Shown: positions 43,701-52,911 of the stretch, one piece after another
Layout of the letters: each line of letters begins with the position of its first letter
Position numbering within the stretch: position 1 is the stretch's first letter
Assembly: GCA_019828565.1 (NCBI GenBank)
Contig: JAHDYR010000009.1
Location: 62,001-126,000, forward strand
Source of the DNA: Carpediemonas membranifera
Taxonomy: Eukaryota > Fornicata
Direction: 5' to 3'
Length of the DNA: 64,000 nucleotides
The notes under the pieces: model-generated
The model's input: the letters and a program-made list of their open reading frames with translations, nothing else
Told to the model about the DNA's origin: nothing
The model's database searches: none
Position numbers and translations under genes: made by a program

Positions 43701-43764
43701 TGCAGAAGGCCGTTTCGGAACGAATGTCGTTGAGAAAAGGGGCTGAAATCGTTTGATAGTCCAT
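40762..43764 (-). pseudogene. D: gag-pol of element X 5' half (frameshifted, truncated in integrase)
   Basis: The frame from ATG 43764 carries gag, a zinc knuckle (CHGCGLSGHLRPDC), protease (LVDTGASSSFIS), RT (VDYRLLNS, LDLRSGYHQF, PFGLKNAPSYFQ, YLDD) and the start of RNase H (KTDASSLGCGA). Near 41475 a small indel shifts the frame; RNase H and the integrase zinc/core start (CPICQK, SIDTMGP) continue to about 40762, where the inverted C structure cuts it off after GFPQTVAV. A short upstream open frame (44051-43851) supplies a possible gag N-terminus in another frame. Confidence 0.88.
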
Positions 43765-43850
43765 GGCGGTGAGTAAGCTTACTGTGGCCAAATAAAGAGA
43801 ACTAATGACGAAGTGAGGTTTATTCGAAACCCGATCAAGGGCAAAAATGG

Positions 43851-44051
43851 TTATAAATAAAATTGCCCAACAGGCGTAGTGGACACAACGGAGGATGAAA
43901 GTTGCTGACGAAGGGCATCTATCTGCCCCATCAAGTAATCGACGGACTTGGTGGGCGCAGAACTCTCGATGACAGTGACGAGATCCTCCTTAACATGAGT
44001 GGATGCAACATCGTCAACAACAGGTACCTCAATTTCCGATAATGTCGACAT
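43851..44051 (-). CDS. Element X leader ORF (gag N-terminus?), 66 codons
   Basis: The ATG is the first codon after the 5' LTR and lies inside the palindrome ATGTCGACAT. The product is acidic, with VDYLMGQIDALRQQL as a likely coiled segment. The main gag frame is open across the stop region in another frame, so a 1-nt slip or frameshift could join them. The LTR-proximal start mirrors the short ORF of element Y. Confidence 0.6.
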   Translation of the reverse strand: MSTLSEIEVPVVDDVASTHVKEDLVTVIESSAPTKSVDYLMGQIDALRQQLSSSVVSTTPVGQFYL

Positions 44052-44052
44052 T
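44041..44052 (-). other. Post-LTR palindrome of element X (AATGTCGACATT)
   Basis: A perfect 12-nt palindrome whose first base is the last A of the 5' LTR. It occupies the position of a primer-binding site. No TGG start of a tRNA primer site is adjacent. Confidence 0.8.
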
Positions 44053-44131
44053 GTGCCGAATCAAGGCAAGAACTGGTGAAGTGGTTTAAACTGACAAAAC
44101 TCACTGGAGCAACGAGACAGGAAACGCCACA
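44052..44131 (-). repeat. Element X 5' LTR (80 bp)
   Basis: TGTGGCGTTTCC...GATTCGGCACA on the - strand, identical to 30815-30894. It is flanked outside by GTGA (44132-44135). Confidence 0.92.
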
Positions 44132-44259
44132 GTGAACTTTCGTGTTGATGAAGAGTCGGAATTGGGCAGAACCTTCAGCTCCGCCGTGGGGTCATGAATG
44201 GTGGCTAAGAAAGCCAATGCGGGTGCGTTCGATAGAACCTTCCCAAGTGTCAGCACGTT
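44132..44259 (-). CDS. Element A gag, middle piece between insertions X and Y
   Basis: On the - strand it encodes VLSNAPALAFLATIHDPTAE and onward to the GTGA duplication, in frame with the pieces on either side once X, Y and one copy of each duplication are removed (102 + 128 + 4,309 nt = 1,513 codons). Confidence 0.85.
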
Positions 44260-44263
44260 CTTG

Positions 44264-44374
44264 TGTGGTGTGACTCAGGTCACAACAGGTATTATCCTGC
44301 ACATTTGGTGCAGGATTATGGCAGTATTCTCTCTAAAGTCTTTATTGGTTCCCTTGTGTCCAGGACTGACCACA
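44264..44374 (+). repeat. Element Y 5' LTR (111 bp)
   Basis: Starts TGTGGTGTGAC and ends GACTGACCACA. Contains a 9-bp hairpin (ATCCTGCAC/GTGCAGGAT) and a CTCTAAAGTCTTT block similar to one in the LTR of element E. Confidence 0.93.
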
Positions 44375-44385
44375 ATGATATCATT
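44374..44385 (+). other. Post-LTR palindrome of element Y (AATGATATCATT)
   Basis: A perfect 12-nt palindrome starting on the last LTR base, equivalent in position to those of A, X, C and E. Its ATG opens the 48-codon frame. Confidence 0.8.
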
Positions 44386-44521
44386 TCTTCCGGAGGAGAT
44401 GAGCTCAACGGTCCTGGCGCAGGAGAATCAATATAAGCAACATCAATTGACATTTTCACCAGAACCAATTTCTTCCGTTAGCGCAATGCAAATGTCTCCG
44501 CGGTGTCGACAGTTCAACTGA
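44375..44521 (+). CDS. Element Y short ORF (48 codons)
   Basis: Begins MISFLPEEMSSTVLAQEN with its ATG in the palindrome. It has no recognisable domain. The placement equals that of the X leader ORF, so it may be a leftover gag start or a leader peptide. Confidence 0.4.
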   Translation: MISFLPEEMSSTVLAQENQYKQHQLTFSPEPISSVSAMQMSPRCRQFN

Positions 44522-47500
44522 AATTCGCAAGCAACAACAAGTCTAGAGCGTTTAGTTCAACAAGACCATCAACTTCCACCAATGCACTATAGCATACAAG
44601 CAAACAACAGGCCAATACCAGTAACCAAGCTTCAATAAGCTCCAACAAACGATACAGCACCGCAATACCAGCTCTGGAGCGCCAATCAAGCTCCTTCAGG
44701 ACAATCGACCGAGACCAGCAACGAGACCAGTGGCCAGGCCAAGCACAAGCCGATACAGTGCAGATAGCACCAGGAATAAGCACCACCAAAGCCGCCAAAA
44801 GGCAAAACAAACCGAAACCACGCCGAGGAGCCAGCCACTTCCACGTCCAGCCAAATCGAACACCCCGAGACAGTGCGAGAAGAAGCCAAGAAGGGGCAGT
44901 GACCCCAGTAGACTCACTGACAGACCCACGCACGACTTTGACCAACGTAGACCTCCAGAATCAACGTCCCCAACCATCATCCAGAGCTACCTAGAGAGTA
45001 GCAGCTTGGCCACATGCGCCCAGAGCAAGTCATACATCATTCGGGTCATCCAGCAGACCATGAGCAAGCGTGGCACAGGGCCAATGGCCCAAGCCAGACA
45101 GGCAACTACCATCATCGACGATGAAAAACCGAAAGAGGTAACGACCCATCTGGGGACACCAAGCTCGGTTCCTACAGTCGTGGGAGCGATCCACACTATT
45201 TATATGTCTACATGAGGCCATGTATACCTTCCTAACAAATGCTCAGCAGAGCATGTGGAGCACGTAACTGCTAGCAGTGGGTCCTAGACGGCCAGTTATA
45301 TCCTTCTATCAGTGCTGAAACAGCACCCGTATTGAGCAGCTTCAAGGTTTGCTCTCCAGTTATCCCCGAACATGTGCGAACTCGCCAGCTTGCAGGTCCC
45401 TTCCACGTACAGCAACACGACATGAACCAATAGAGCTAGCACGCCACCGTCTCCGCAATTCCCTGTCAGGGGCAACCAGCGTCATAGAGCAACGATAAGC
45501 TCGACCGCTGCTCATCCACATCCTCAGTACGCGACAGCCTGGGCAGACACCCCATCTGCTGTCAACTGTATCGCGCTTGCCATCGTTCACCCCATGGCGC
45601 GAGCATCTCCATTTGAGCAACAATGGCTCGCACTTTTGTCAAGGCTAGCTGTGCTACCCGCCAAACTCAGGTAAGGTAATTACTTAGCTTCCACTTATCA
45701 TGACCGGCATCCTTGCTTTGAAGTCAATTTAGTAGACACGAGACCAACAGTCATCAGACAACAACGCGGCGACAACACAAAGTACTTCAGAGCCGCGGAG
45801 GGGCAGCGTTACCGCGCATAGCAGCTCTTCAACGAGTTTAGATAGTAGTTTCACGGGTCCCTTCCTCTGTGAGACTTGTACCGAAACCACGACCAGTCTA
45901 GTATGGTCGTATTATCACCTCATCCCGTGACGAGCAACTCACGGGTATCGCGAGCATGTTGCAGCTCGAACACATGTCGGCCCGTCCTCCAGCGATGCGC
46001 CCATCCTCTCAGTACAACACCTTCAGGCCAATAGAGGCGAGCAGCCTCTGGCACCCTAACACTTAGTCATCAATGGTACCTTCGGGCAGACCCGGAGATC
46101 ATCCGTCATGTCATGCTGCAGAGTACTCATATCGTATCTAACTCATGTCGTCACGTCGCCACATGATATCTCTACTAGGAGACAGAGCTATGGAGGAGGC
46201 TGATAACCTTCTTGACGAGCGGTAGACCCAGCAGTCACCCTCGAAGACGTCCGCAGTATCAACACTAAGCCAGATAAGCCCTCTCGTACTGACATACGAG
46301 GCCAATACCAGGACTAAAAGTCCACCCACGGTGCGTGTTCGCACCGGTTACCCATAAGTCTCCGCCACAGGAGGGCGGATACACCTTCGACGCCTGCTGA
46401 CTAGCAGTGGAACTAAGAGCTTGGCAGCGCCTTGCCTCACGAACTTAACCTTCCTTTCACATCTGTGGGATCTTCAGGCACCACCCAGTCGGGGTGACAG
46501 TGCCCTACAGCCTCTTCAATCAACCTTGCATGTTACTCGGTGTCACAGGACACTCGAGAGAGGTCGTAATGACTCTCATTCGCGCCAGCGAGAGACGAAC
46601 CAAGCGCGTTTAGCACAATACTTGCGACCCGTCAGGTCAGCCAGCAACTAGAGACTCAGCCAGATGGAGGGTAGTGTCGATGCATCTCAACCCGTGGTTC
46701 ACCCACTTCCTAGAGTCTCCACTTATCGTGGATTGTATCGTCGTTTACACTAAGCAAACGTTGCAGAGTTTCCGTATGCCCCTGAGACAGGTCTGTCTCC
46801 CGAGCACTCTGCTACCCATGTCCCGGACACTAGACAGCCAGCCTAGGTCGACAGTCATCAGCGGATGACCTAATCAACCGCGTATACTTATGCTACGTAG
46901 GAGCCGTGCCCGCGAGCAAGGGTTAGCCCAAGCAGTACACACCCGATGTTTAACCATCCGCCTCGGCCGAGCGAGTGAGTCCACCCGCAAGTACGAGAGA
47001 CATCCCCAGCCGCCTGAGCAATGTCCAGCTACCGTCAATTGACAGCATCATGTAGTGATGCGACACACGATCGAGTGGCCAATGAGTCGTCGCTCATCTC
47101 GAAGCGGACAGTTCTAGTGCCGAATAGCCGTCACAGCAGTCAAGCCTTCGCAATGTCAGCCAGGCTTGTGACATAAGCTGTGCCGACAGTCATCTACTAG
47201 TGCAAGAAGCACTTCATAGTATCCTGAGTCAAGCGTACTCAGCCTAACACCCAACCTGTACCGGAAGGTAGGTTACCCATGTTCAGTCAGCACCGGTGCG
47301 CTTTAACGTTACATGTACATTTATAACTCGTCGAAACTACGTTCGTAGTTCATCCAATCGGTCTCACCAGGAGGTTAATCCTCGGTGGAGACGGCCAGTG
47401 AGCTGTGTCGAACAACGGAGCATCTTGCATGCTCTGAGTAGGCGCAGAGGCCAGGTAGGTTTTGTATAGCACATGAGTGTCTACAAGCCTTTGAGCTGTC

Positions 47501-49055
47501 GTTCGACATCTCTATTTTGCACCGCCTTGGCAGTTAGCCAGTATAGGGGTGTCGCTTACTTACATAGGGATCCCAACAACTTGATATATATCGCGATCCA
47601 GACCAGTAGGTCTGTGGACGGGTGGTAGTGGTCAGCTGAGCGTTGATCCACGGTGCGGTGAGTCTGAGGGAGTGCACGCCCGACGACAACACGGCTGTGT
47701 GTGACACCTTGGGACCGCCATCTAAGGTTCGGGTAATGGATGCTTTGCCGACGGGCTCTGCACACCTGAGCGTCCGGAAAGGCCATGTGGCAAGTACGGT
47801 TGTTACGGAGCATGTTCTGAGTCAGCTAGCGAGCATGTATGCTCCTAGCACACGAGTGTCGTTCAACACTCTTCTATTAAGCTATCAGGTCTGAGCCAGG
47901 CCGATTAACGGCGCTCGCTGACAGCGATTAGTCATGATTACACACCAGCGAGTTAGAGCTGAGCCCAGTCGGGTGCTCATCGCTGTGCTGTTGTCTTGAA
48001 TGGTTGTGAGCCTAGGCCATCGTTCGATAGGTAAGCCCGACTCATTCATAAGCCGGAATACACGGCAGGCAGTCTATGATAGACTATGATGGAACATGAG
48101 CCGCAACGAGTCAGTGGGCCAGGGTTGAAACCCGCAGTCCGACACGTCATCCCGGAGATCGGTTGTGTTCGGAGCAGTACCGTCGTTTGAATGGTATATG
48201 TCCAAATGGTGGACGGGTTAGACCGGCCCCAAGACCACAGTTGGAGGCGATGGGGTGGCCAAGCTTACGGTTAGAGGCTTGACCGATGAGACCCTGCATC
48301 GAGGACCGAGTTGTCCTATAGATGAGTGTCAGTAATAGAGTAGCCTGCTACCTTAAGCTTTTGCTTAAGTGTGGTTGGATACGTCCCAAGAGACAGTCCC
48401 TTTTCAAAGACGTACAGCGTCATGCCATACGTGGCTATTATAGAGCCGTCAGAACAAACGCGCCTGACCAGTCTTTCGACAGGTTTGGTCGCTTCGTCTG
48501 GACCTTGAGCCCGACACGAAATGTTGCGCATGCACAGCGCAGTCATCTGTCGCCACAAATCGAACTAGTGTGGCTTTCTCCGGCTTCACCTTTACGTGAG
48601 CGCCGGGTGGTTCTCTTCCCAAACCCCTTTGAGCGCTTCAGACAGCTCAGATTTTACTCAGCAATGACCTTTTTTCTTCCGGTTTCGGGGGTTTTTTAGT
48701 CTTCACCAGGTGGTTTCTCTTTCTGATTCGATCAGTTTCTTCGCCGCCGCAGCAACTTCCCAATCATTGCCTACATGTGTTACGGCCGTCACTTAGACGA
48801 CCGTGGAGGGGCAGTAACATCTACAACCCAGCCACCACATCAGTTCCTTCATCGCAGCAAGTACATCGGACAGCTTAGAGCCGAACGGTCGGCCGTGCGG
48901 TCCACATGTGGTGTCGGAATATCTTTTTGATATCTCAACATTATGACATCGAGCAACGACAGGTTCCGTCACATGTCGCGTCACCAGACGCAACAGCTCA
49001 CCTTACATACTTTTGTCAAGGCTCATCTCTATCAAGATGACCCTTGGAGGGGCAG
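44522..49055 (+). other. Non-coding interior of element Y
   Basis: About 4.5 kb with no convincing gene. A 161-codon frame at 44730-45215 is basic and polar with no known domain. The sequence is dotted with short hairpins (for example ATGCTCAGCAGAGCAT at 45240, GAGCATCTTGCATGCTC near 47418 and GAGCATGTATGCTC near 47837) and with extra copies of the purine motif GGAGGGGCAG at 45797 and 48805. It may act as structured packaging RNA. Confidence 0.55.
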
Positions 49056-49166
49056 TGTGGTGTGACTCAGGTCACAACAGGTATTATCCTGCACATTTGG
49101 TGCAGGATTATGGCAGTATTCTCTCTAAAGTCTTTATTGGTTCCCTTGTGTCCAGGACTGACCACA
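49056..49166 (+). repeat. Element Y 3' LTR (111 bp)
   Basis: Identical to 44264-44374; preceded by the purine tract at 49046-49055 and followed by CTTG. Confidence 0.93.
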
Positions 49167-49268
49167 CTTGTTATCACTGAGATTGTGATTTTTCAGTAGG
49201 AGGATCCAGTGATTCCATGCAGCATAATCCCGTTTGTTAGGGGGATCCTTCAAAGCTGATATGTCCAT
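49167..49268 (-). CDS. Element A gag, N-terminal piece with start codon
   Basis: ATG at 49268 on the - strand opens MDISALKDPPNKRDYAAWNH and runs to the CTTG duplication of Y. The start lies 24 nt after the 5' LTR. It is in frame with 44132-44259 once Y is subtracted. Confidence 0.85.
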
Positions 49269-49283
49269 GTTCTTAATAGCAGT

Positions 49284-49293
49284 AGAAGCTTCT
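49284..49293 (-). other. Post-LTR palindrome of element A (AGAAGCTTCT)
   Basis: A 10-nt palindrome starting on the last base of the 5' LTR, at the primer-binding-site position; no TGG adjoins the LTR. Confidence 0.75.
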
Positions 49294-49343
49294 GTCGCCA
49301 CAATGGACTGATGTGAACAGGGTGCAGTTTATCTCACACTACA
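49293..49343 (-). repeat. Element A 5' LTR (51 bp)
   Basis: Identical to 26435-26485. Its outermost base (A at 49343 on the + strand) supplies the A of the VPS36 start codon. Confidence 0.9.
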
Positions 49344-50533
49344 TGAACAACTTCGCGGTTGCAGGAATTGACGGATATGGAGGCCTAGTATTGGACAAAA
49401 ACGACAATGAGACGATAATCCACAAGAGTTTTCACGTGAATCTCTACGACGGGGAAGACAACCGAACTGAGCACCGGAATCTTGCCGCGATTGCAACCAC
49501 ACACCGTCTAGTTATCGCTAACGAGGATCCAGGAAAGGTCGTTTACTACGAGGTTCCACTTTCGTTCGTCACAAGCGTCACCAGCAAGGGCCGCGCTCTC
49601 TTCAGGAAGCACGGCCGCGTCTATCTCACAATGACAACACGCACCGGCCACCAACCTGCATTTCCAGATACCCGCAAGGATCAGCTGATGATTACTCTCC
49701 ACGACCAGGATGAGGCCAAGCTCGCCGACAAGATCTCGAAGGCCCTTGAGGAAAAGGCATGGACGCTGGCCGAGAGGACCCGCAAGGAACAGCGGGCGGC
49801 ATATGACCGGGTGTATGGCATCGGAGGAATCAAGAACAGACAGCAGCAACAGGCCAAGAGCGGCGACGCCCTCCTGGGGGCCTTCGACGACCTGACTACG
49901 CTCATGAAAGAAGCCCAGAGATTGGCTGATATGGCCAAGACGCTTCAAACCCAGCAGGCTGCGGCCCAGCAGTCCGACGGCAATGACCGGGACAAGGAGG
50001 AGCTCGCCTCCATGTTGGCCACGGCCGGTCTGGTGTCGCCCGTCACCAAGGACGTCTCGCGGGACTCCTACTACACAGACCTTGCCCGACAGCTGGCAGG
50101 GTTCCTCGCCGGGCCGCTCAAGGAGGCGAAGGGCATGCTGCAGGTCGTGGACGCGTACGCCATGTACAACCGCGCCAGGGGCACCGCGTTGGTGACCTCG
50201 GACGACTTCATGGCCGTGCTGAGGCTGTTCCCCGAGCTGGGGATCCCCATTGAGACTGTCCGACTCAGCAGCGGGGTCAGCGTCGTTCAGGACAGTGCAG
50301 TCGGCACCACTGCGTTGTTGGAGGCGGTAGAAGGGTATCTCGCGAGATTCGCTGGCAGCATGGAAGACTTGTCGACGCTTACGCCCGTTACAGCTGCGGC
50401 GTTGGCCGAGGAGGCGGGTGTGACTCCCATCCTCGCCAAGGAGGCGCTGCTGCTGGCTGAGAAGAAGGGGCTAGTTTGTAGGGACGACCATGTGGGTGTG
50501 GCGTTCTACTCGAACTTCATGCGCGGCGGGTGA
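49343..50533 (+). CDS. VPS36: ESCRT-II subunit VPS36
   Basis: A 396-residue protein. The N-terminal GLUE/PH-like domain (about residues 1-130) shows NLYDGEDNRTEHRNL and ATTHRLVI, equivalent to IYDGEEK and STHRLIW of human VPS36. After a helical linker (AFDDLTTLMKEAQRLADMAK) come tandem winged helices with GLVSPVTKDV, YYTDLARQLAGFL, YNRARGTALVTSDDF and the C-terminal AKEALLLAEKKGLVCRDD. VPS36 forms ESCRT-II with VPS22 and two VPS25, binding ubiquitinated cargo and phosphoinositides on endosomes. The ATG is shared with the end of element A; the ORF is intact but its own promoter is now 22.9 kb away, so expression would need a promoter in the retroelement or in its terminal repeat. Confidence 0.93.
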   Translation: MNNFAVAGIDGYGGLVLDKNDNETIIHKSFHVNLYDGEDNRTEHRNLAAIATTHRLVIANEDPGKVVYYEVPLSFVTSVTSKGRALFRKHGRVYLTMTTRTGHQPAFPDTRKDQLMITLHDQDEAKLADKISKALEEKAWTLAERTRKEQRAAYDRVYGIGGIKNRQQQQAKSGDALLGAFDDLTTLMKEAQRLADMAKTLQTQQAAAQQSDGNDRDKEELASMLATAGLVSPVTKDVSRDSYYTDLARQLAGFLAGPLKEAKGMLQVVDAYAMYNRARGTALVTSDDFMAVLRLFPELGIPIETVRLSSGVSVVQDSAVGTTALLEAVEGYLARFAGSMEDLSTLTPVTAAALAEEAGVTPILAKEALLLAEKKGLVCRDDHVGVAFYSNFMRGG

Positions 50534-50994
50534 GGTTGTTGTAGCATAAAGCGGGTCGCTCGAGCTGAACACCAGCGCCTCTGGTGTACTCTCACAGCAA
50601 CACTCCCGTTGACAGCAAACCCATTAATACATAAAGTGCTGACGCCGTCAGAAGCAGAGGAACTGTGGCCTTCGAACAGGTACTTGCCATACAGGGGCGA
50701 GCTTTTTCTTCTGGGCGAGCACTTTCTCTGGACTGCAGGCACAATACGAATAGTTCCTAGTGCTAGAAGATAAGGTTGAGGGACACGCCAGCGGGTCTGG
50801 CAGTCCCGGCATGATGGCCGTCAGGGTGACATCTGGACACATTGGATTAAGACCTTGATTCACGTCGAATATGAAGAGTCACTTGTAGCCAACGACTCTC
50901 ATACCATAGCAGCGGTGTGGCTGCCCGACCTGGGCTGTTAGACAAATCCGCAGTTTAATACCTACTGATTTGCCGACGACTATTCCAGCACCAA
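50534..50994. other. Gene-free interval with a small hairpin
   Basis: No gene seen. A hairpin with a 7-bp stem (ACACCAG/CTGGTGT, 50569-50587) lies ~40 bp after the VPS36 stop. It may mark the 3' end of the transcript, though no such role is established here. Confidence 0.4.
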
Positions 50995-52798
50995 ATGAAG
51001 CCAGCCTTCCTTATTTGTGTGATCGCGGTCATCGGTGTTATCACTGCGAAGAGCTCTGTCGTTGTTGAACATCCCGTAGGAACCCCTGTTGTCCACGGCT
51101 ACCACTCGGACCAGCTCCTCGTCGGCTACGACAACGGGCTCGTCGCCTCATTCAATCCCCACGAAGGGAACCTTAGTTTGTCCGATACACATACTTCTTA
51201 CTGCAGAATGGCGCCTCCGCCTCTCCGAGAAATCAATCGACGCCCTCGACGCCATTATGCCTGATCGCAACTACCTAGCCACCGTAGGAGACCAGGAGTA
51301 CATCATTTCCCGCTTCGGCCACCTTTTGAACGTCTTCCCGGCTGGCACCACCGACCGTACCGGGCTGAAGCAGACTTACCGCCATCTCACGACGACGCCC
51401 TCCCACATCACTACCGTCGAGGGTGGCCTCGCCCTCCTGAGAGACAGCGATGACAGCAAGATCTTTGAGATCCCCACGATCGCCGTTTCTACCGATGCCC
51501 GCGTGCTCTCCCCCGACACCCACCACGCCATCCTCTGGGAGCCCGCCCAGCTCTGCACTATCACCCCTTCGGCCAGGTGTGTTGGCCTATCAGCTCCCGT
51601 CGATGACGTTAAGATCATGGGCAACTTTATCGTCACCGTGAGCTTCGGCACTCCCGCCACCGTCGTCGTCTACGACTTCGACCTGACCCAGCTCGACTCC
51701 AAGGACGTTCCCCACGCCCATGCGGTGTCCTTCGACGTGGCCCACCACACCCTCGCCCTCGTCTCAACCCAGGGCGGCTATGGATTCACCCTGACATCTG
51801 CCGGCACCCTCACCGCCTCTGCCCAGCATATGCCTGCCTTCGTGCTCTACGACACGGACGCCACGACCCTCACCGGCTACAGGTCCACCAACGGGTCACC
51901 CCGCGAGATATTCTCCCGTAATGTCACCGACCTCGCAGCCACTAAGGAGGCCTCGTCCTGCACGATCATTCCCACCAAGACACACGCTGCCACTGACCCC
52001 GTGTCGTTTGTGGCCGTATGCCACGACGACGCGGTCCAGGCCACCCTCCTCGTCTTCCGGGCAGATGTTCCCAAGGGAAGACTCGTCGCCAGAGTCGCCC
52101 TGCCCGGTCTGACTGATTCTGTGGAGTCGATCGCCCAACTCGTGATCTCAGACCCACTCGCAGTCAGTGCCACGCACTTTAAGGGCTTCTTTATGGCTGT
52201 GTCGTACATCGATACGTCTGCCCGCACCAGGGGCCGCCCCACCACCCTGGTCCTGGCCCTGCCCGCTAACGGCGACCCTGTACAAATCGGGGAACCTATG
52301 ACCAGGAAGTACGTGCTCCCTGGTCCTCTCACGGCGATTACCGCCGCGGACCACGGAGCCGCCAGTGCCATGGCCGGCCACCATGTCGGCAAGGTCGGGT
52401 TCATCGCCGGCGGGCAGACTGGCCACGTCTCCTTTGTATCGGAAGACGAGCTGCTGACTGACTTCGGATTCAACCCGCCCCGCGGTGCCAAGATCGGCAA
52501 GAACTATAAGCTCGGCGACAAGCCTCTCGAGGCCACAGCCTTCAAGTTCGACCCTGCAACCTTTATCACCGAGCACAAGGCGTACTCGCGTCCGCAAAGC
52601 CTCTCTATCGGCCGCTCCGACTCGATCGATCACTTTGTCGTGGGTGCCCTGGGCGAGGCCAGTGTGGCCCTGATTGATGTCGGGCCGACCCACCATGCGA
52701 TGGGTGTGGTGTCCAAGGAGGACTCCCTCGTACTGGGGACCGTGGCGATGGGGGCGGTACTCATGCTCGCTGGCGTGTTCGTATGGTCGCGGAGATAA
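50995..52798 (+). CDS. EMC1: EMC1-like ER membrane protein complex subunit, two exons
   Basis: Exon 1 is 50995-51175 and exon 2 is 51207-52798, giving 590 residues (human EMC1 993). A signal peptide (MKPAFLICVIAVIGVITA) is followed by a PQQ/WD-type propeller start, VGYDNGLVASFNPHEGNLKW across the splice, like AALNSRTGEILW of EMC1. The C-terminus has FITEHKAYSRPQSLSIGRSD, VALIDVGPTHHAMGVVSKED and a final membrane span with VWSRR, colinear with the EMC1 end (FINYNQTVSRMRGIYTAPS, IYQTRVYPSKQFDVL, TM, KR). EMC inserts tail-anchored and multispan proteins into the ER. The protein lacks about 400 residues compared with animals. The call rests on layout and these two ends. Confidence 0.68.
51176..51206 (+). 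other. 31-nt intron in the EMC1-like gene
   Basis: GTTTGT at the 5' end, CTTACTGCAG at the 3' end, phase 1. Removal yields GNLKWRLRL and joins the two open frames. Confidence 0.85.
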
Positions 52799-52911
52799 AT
52801 ATTTTGTTTTCAACGGGGACATGCAGTTTGGTGGGCGTTATTGGTTCTCGGCGCGGTTTGGGGCAGGGCCCTGGGCCAGACGTGGGACAGTCGAATGGGT
52901 CGCAACACAAA

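Larger units (their letters stand above)
30815..44131 (-). mobile_element. Element X: mosaic LTR unit (D 5' half + C inverted structure + B 3' half)
   Basis: Identical 80-bp LTRs (44131-44052 and 30894-30815, TGTGGCG...GGCACA on the - strand) and a GTGA duplication define a 13.3-kb unit inside gag of element A. Inside, on the - strand, come gag-protease-RT-RNase H-partial integrase (D), an 8.5-kb inverted arrangement of element C, then a second, different and complete integrase (B) that ends inside the 3' LTR. A polypurine tract (GGAGGGGCAGGA) precedes the 3' LTR. Two non-identical integrases between one LTR pair cannot be a normal element; recombination or template switching is implied. Confidence 0.88.
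44264..49166 (+). mobile_element. Element Y: 4.9-kb non-autonomous LTR element
   Basis: Identical 111-bp LTRs (44264-44374 and 49056-49166) with a CTTG duplication (44260-44263 and 49167-49170), inside gag of element A. Orientation is + : palindrome AATGATATCATT after the 5' LTR and purine tract GGAGGGGCAG before the 3' LTR. The 4.7-kb interior has no gag-pol; the only start-anchored frame is 48 codons at 44375. It resembles the LARD class of large non-coding LTR derivatives known from plants and must rely on enzymes of another element. LTR identity indicates recent mobility. Confidence 0.9.
26435..49343 (-). mobile_element. LTR retrotransposon A (Ty3/gypsy type), outermost of a nested stack
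   Basis: Identical 51-bp direct repeats with TG...CA ends on the - strand (49343-49293 and 26485-26435) are flanked by a TGAA duplication (26431-26434 and 49344-49347). On the - strand the order is 5' LTR, a 24-nt leader, gag-pol, a purine tract (CTGGAGGAGAA) and 3' LTR. Two elements (Y and X) sit inside gag, each with its own target duplication. Subtracting them leaves a 4.68-kb element whose single gag-pol frame closes exactly. LTR identity indicates recent insertion. The 51-bp LTRs are extraordinarily short for an autonomous element. Confidence 0.93.

Noticed and set aside
30864-43764. Treating B as the natural 3' continuation of D
   Set aside because: B repeats integrase domains already present in D and is clearly diverged from them, so they are different elements.
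44514-44945. 143-codon hydrophobic antisense frame in element Y
   Set aside because: Its hydrophobicity arises from the complement of a Gln/Ser/Pro-rich stretch; no start context or homology.
49313-49342. A GTG start for VPS36 at 49313
   Set aside because: This stretch is the LTR of element A; the restored pre-insertion sequence starts at the ATG.
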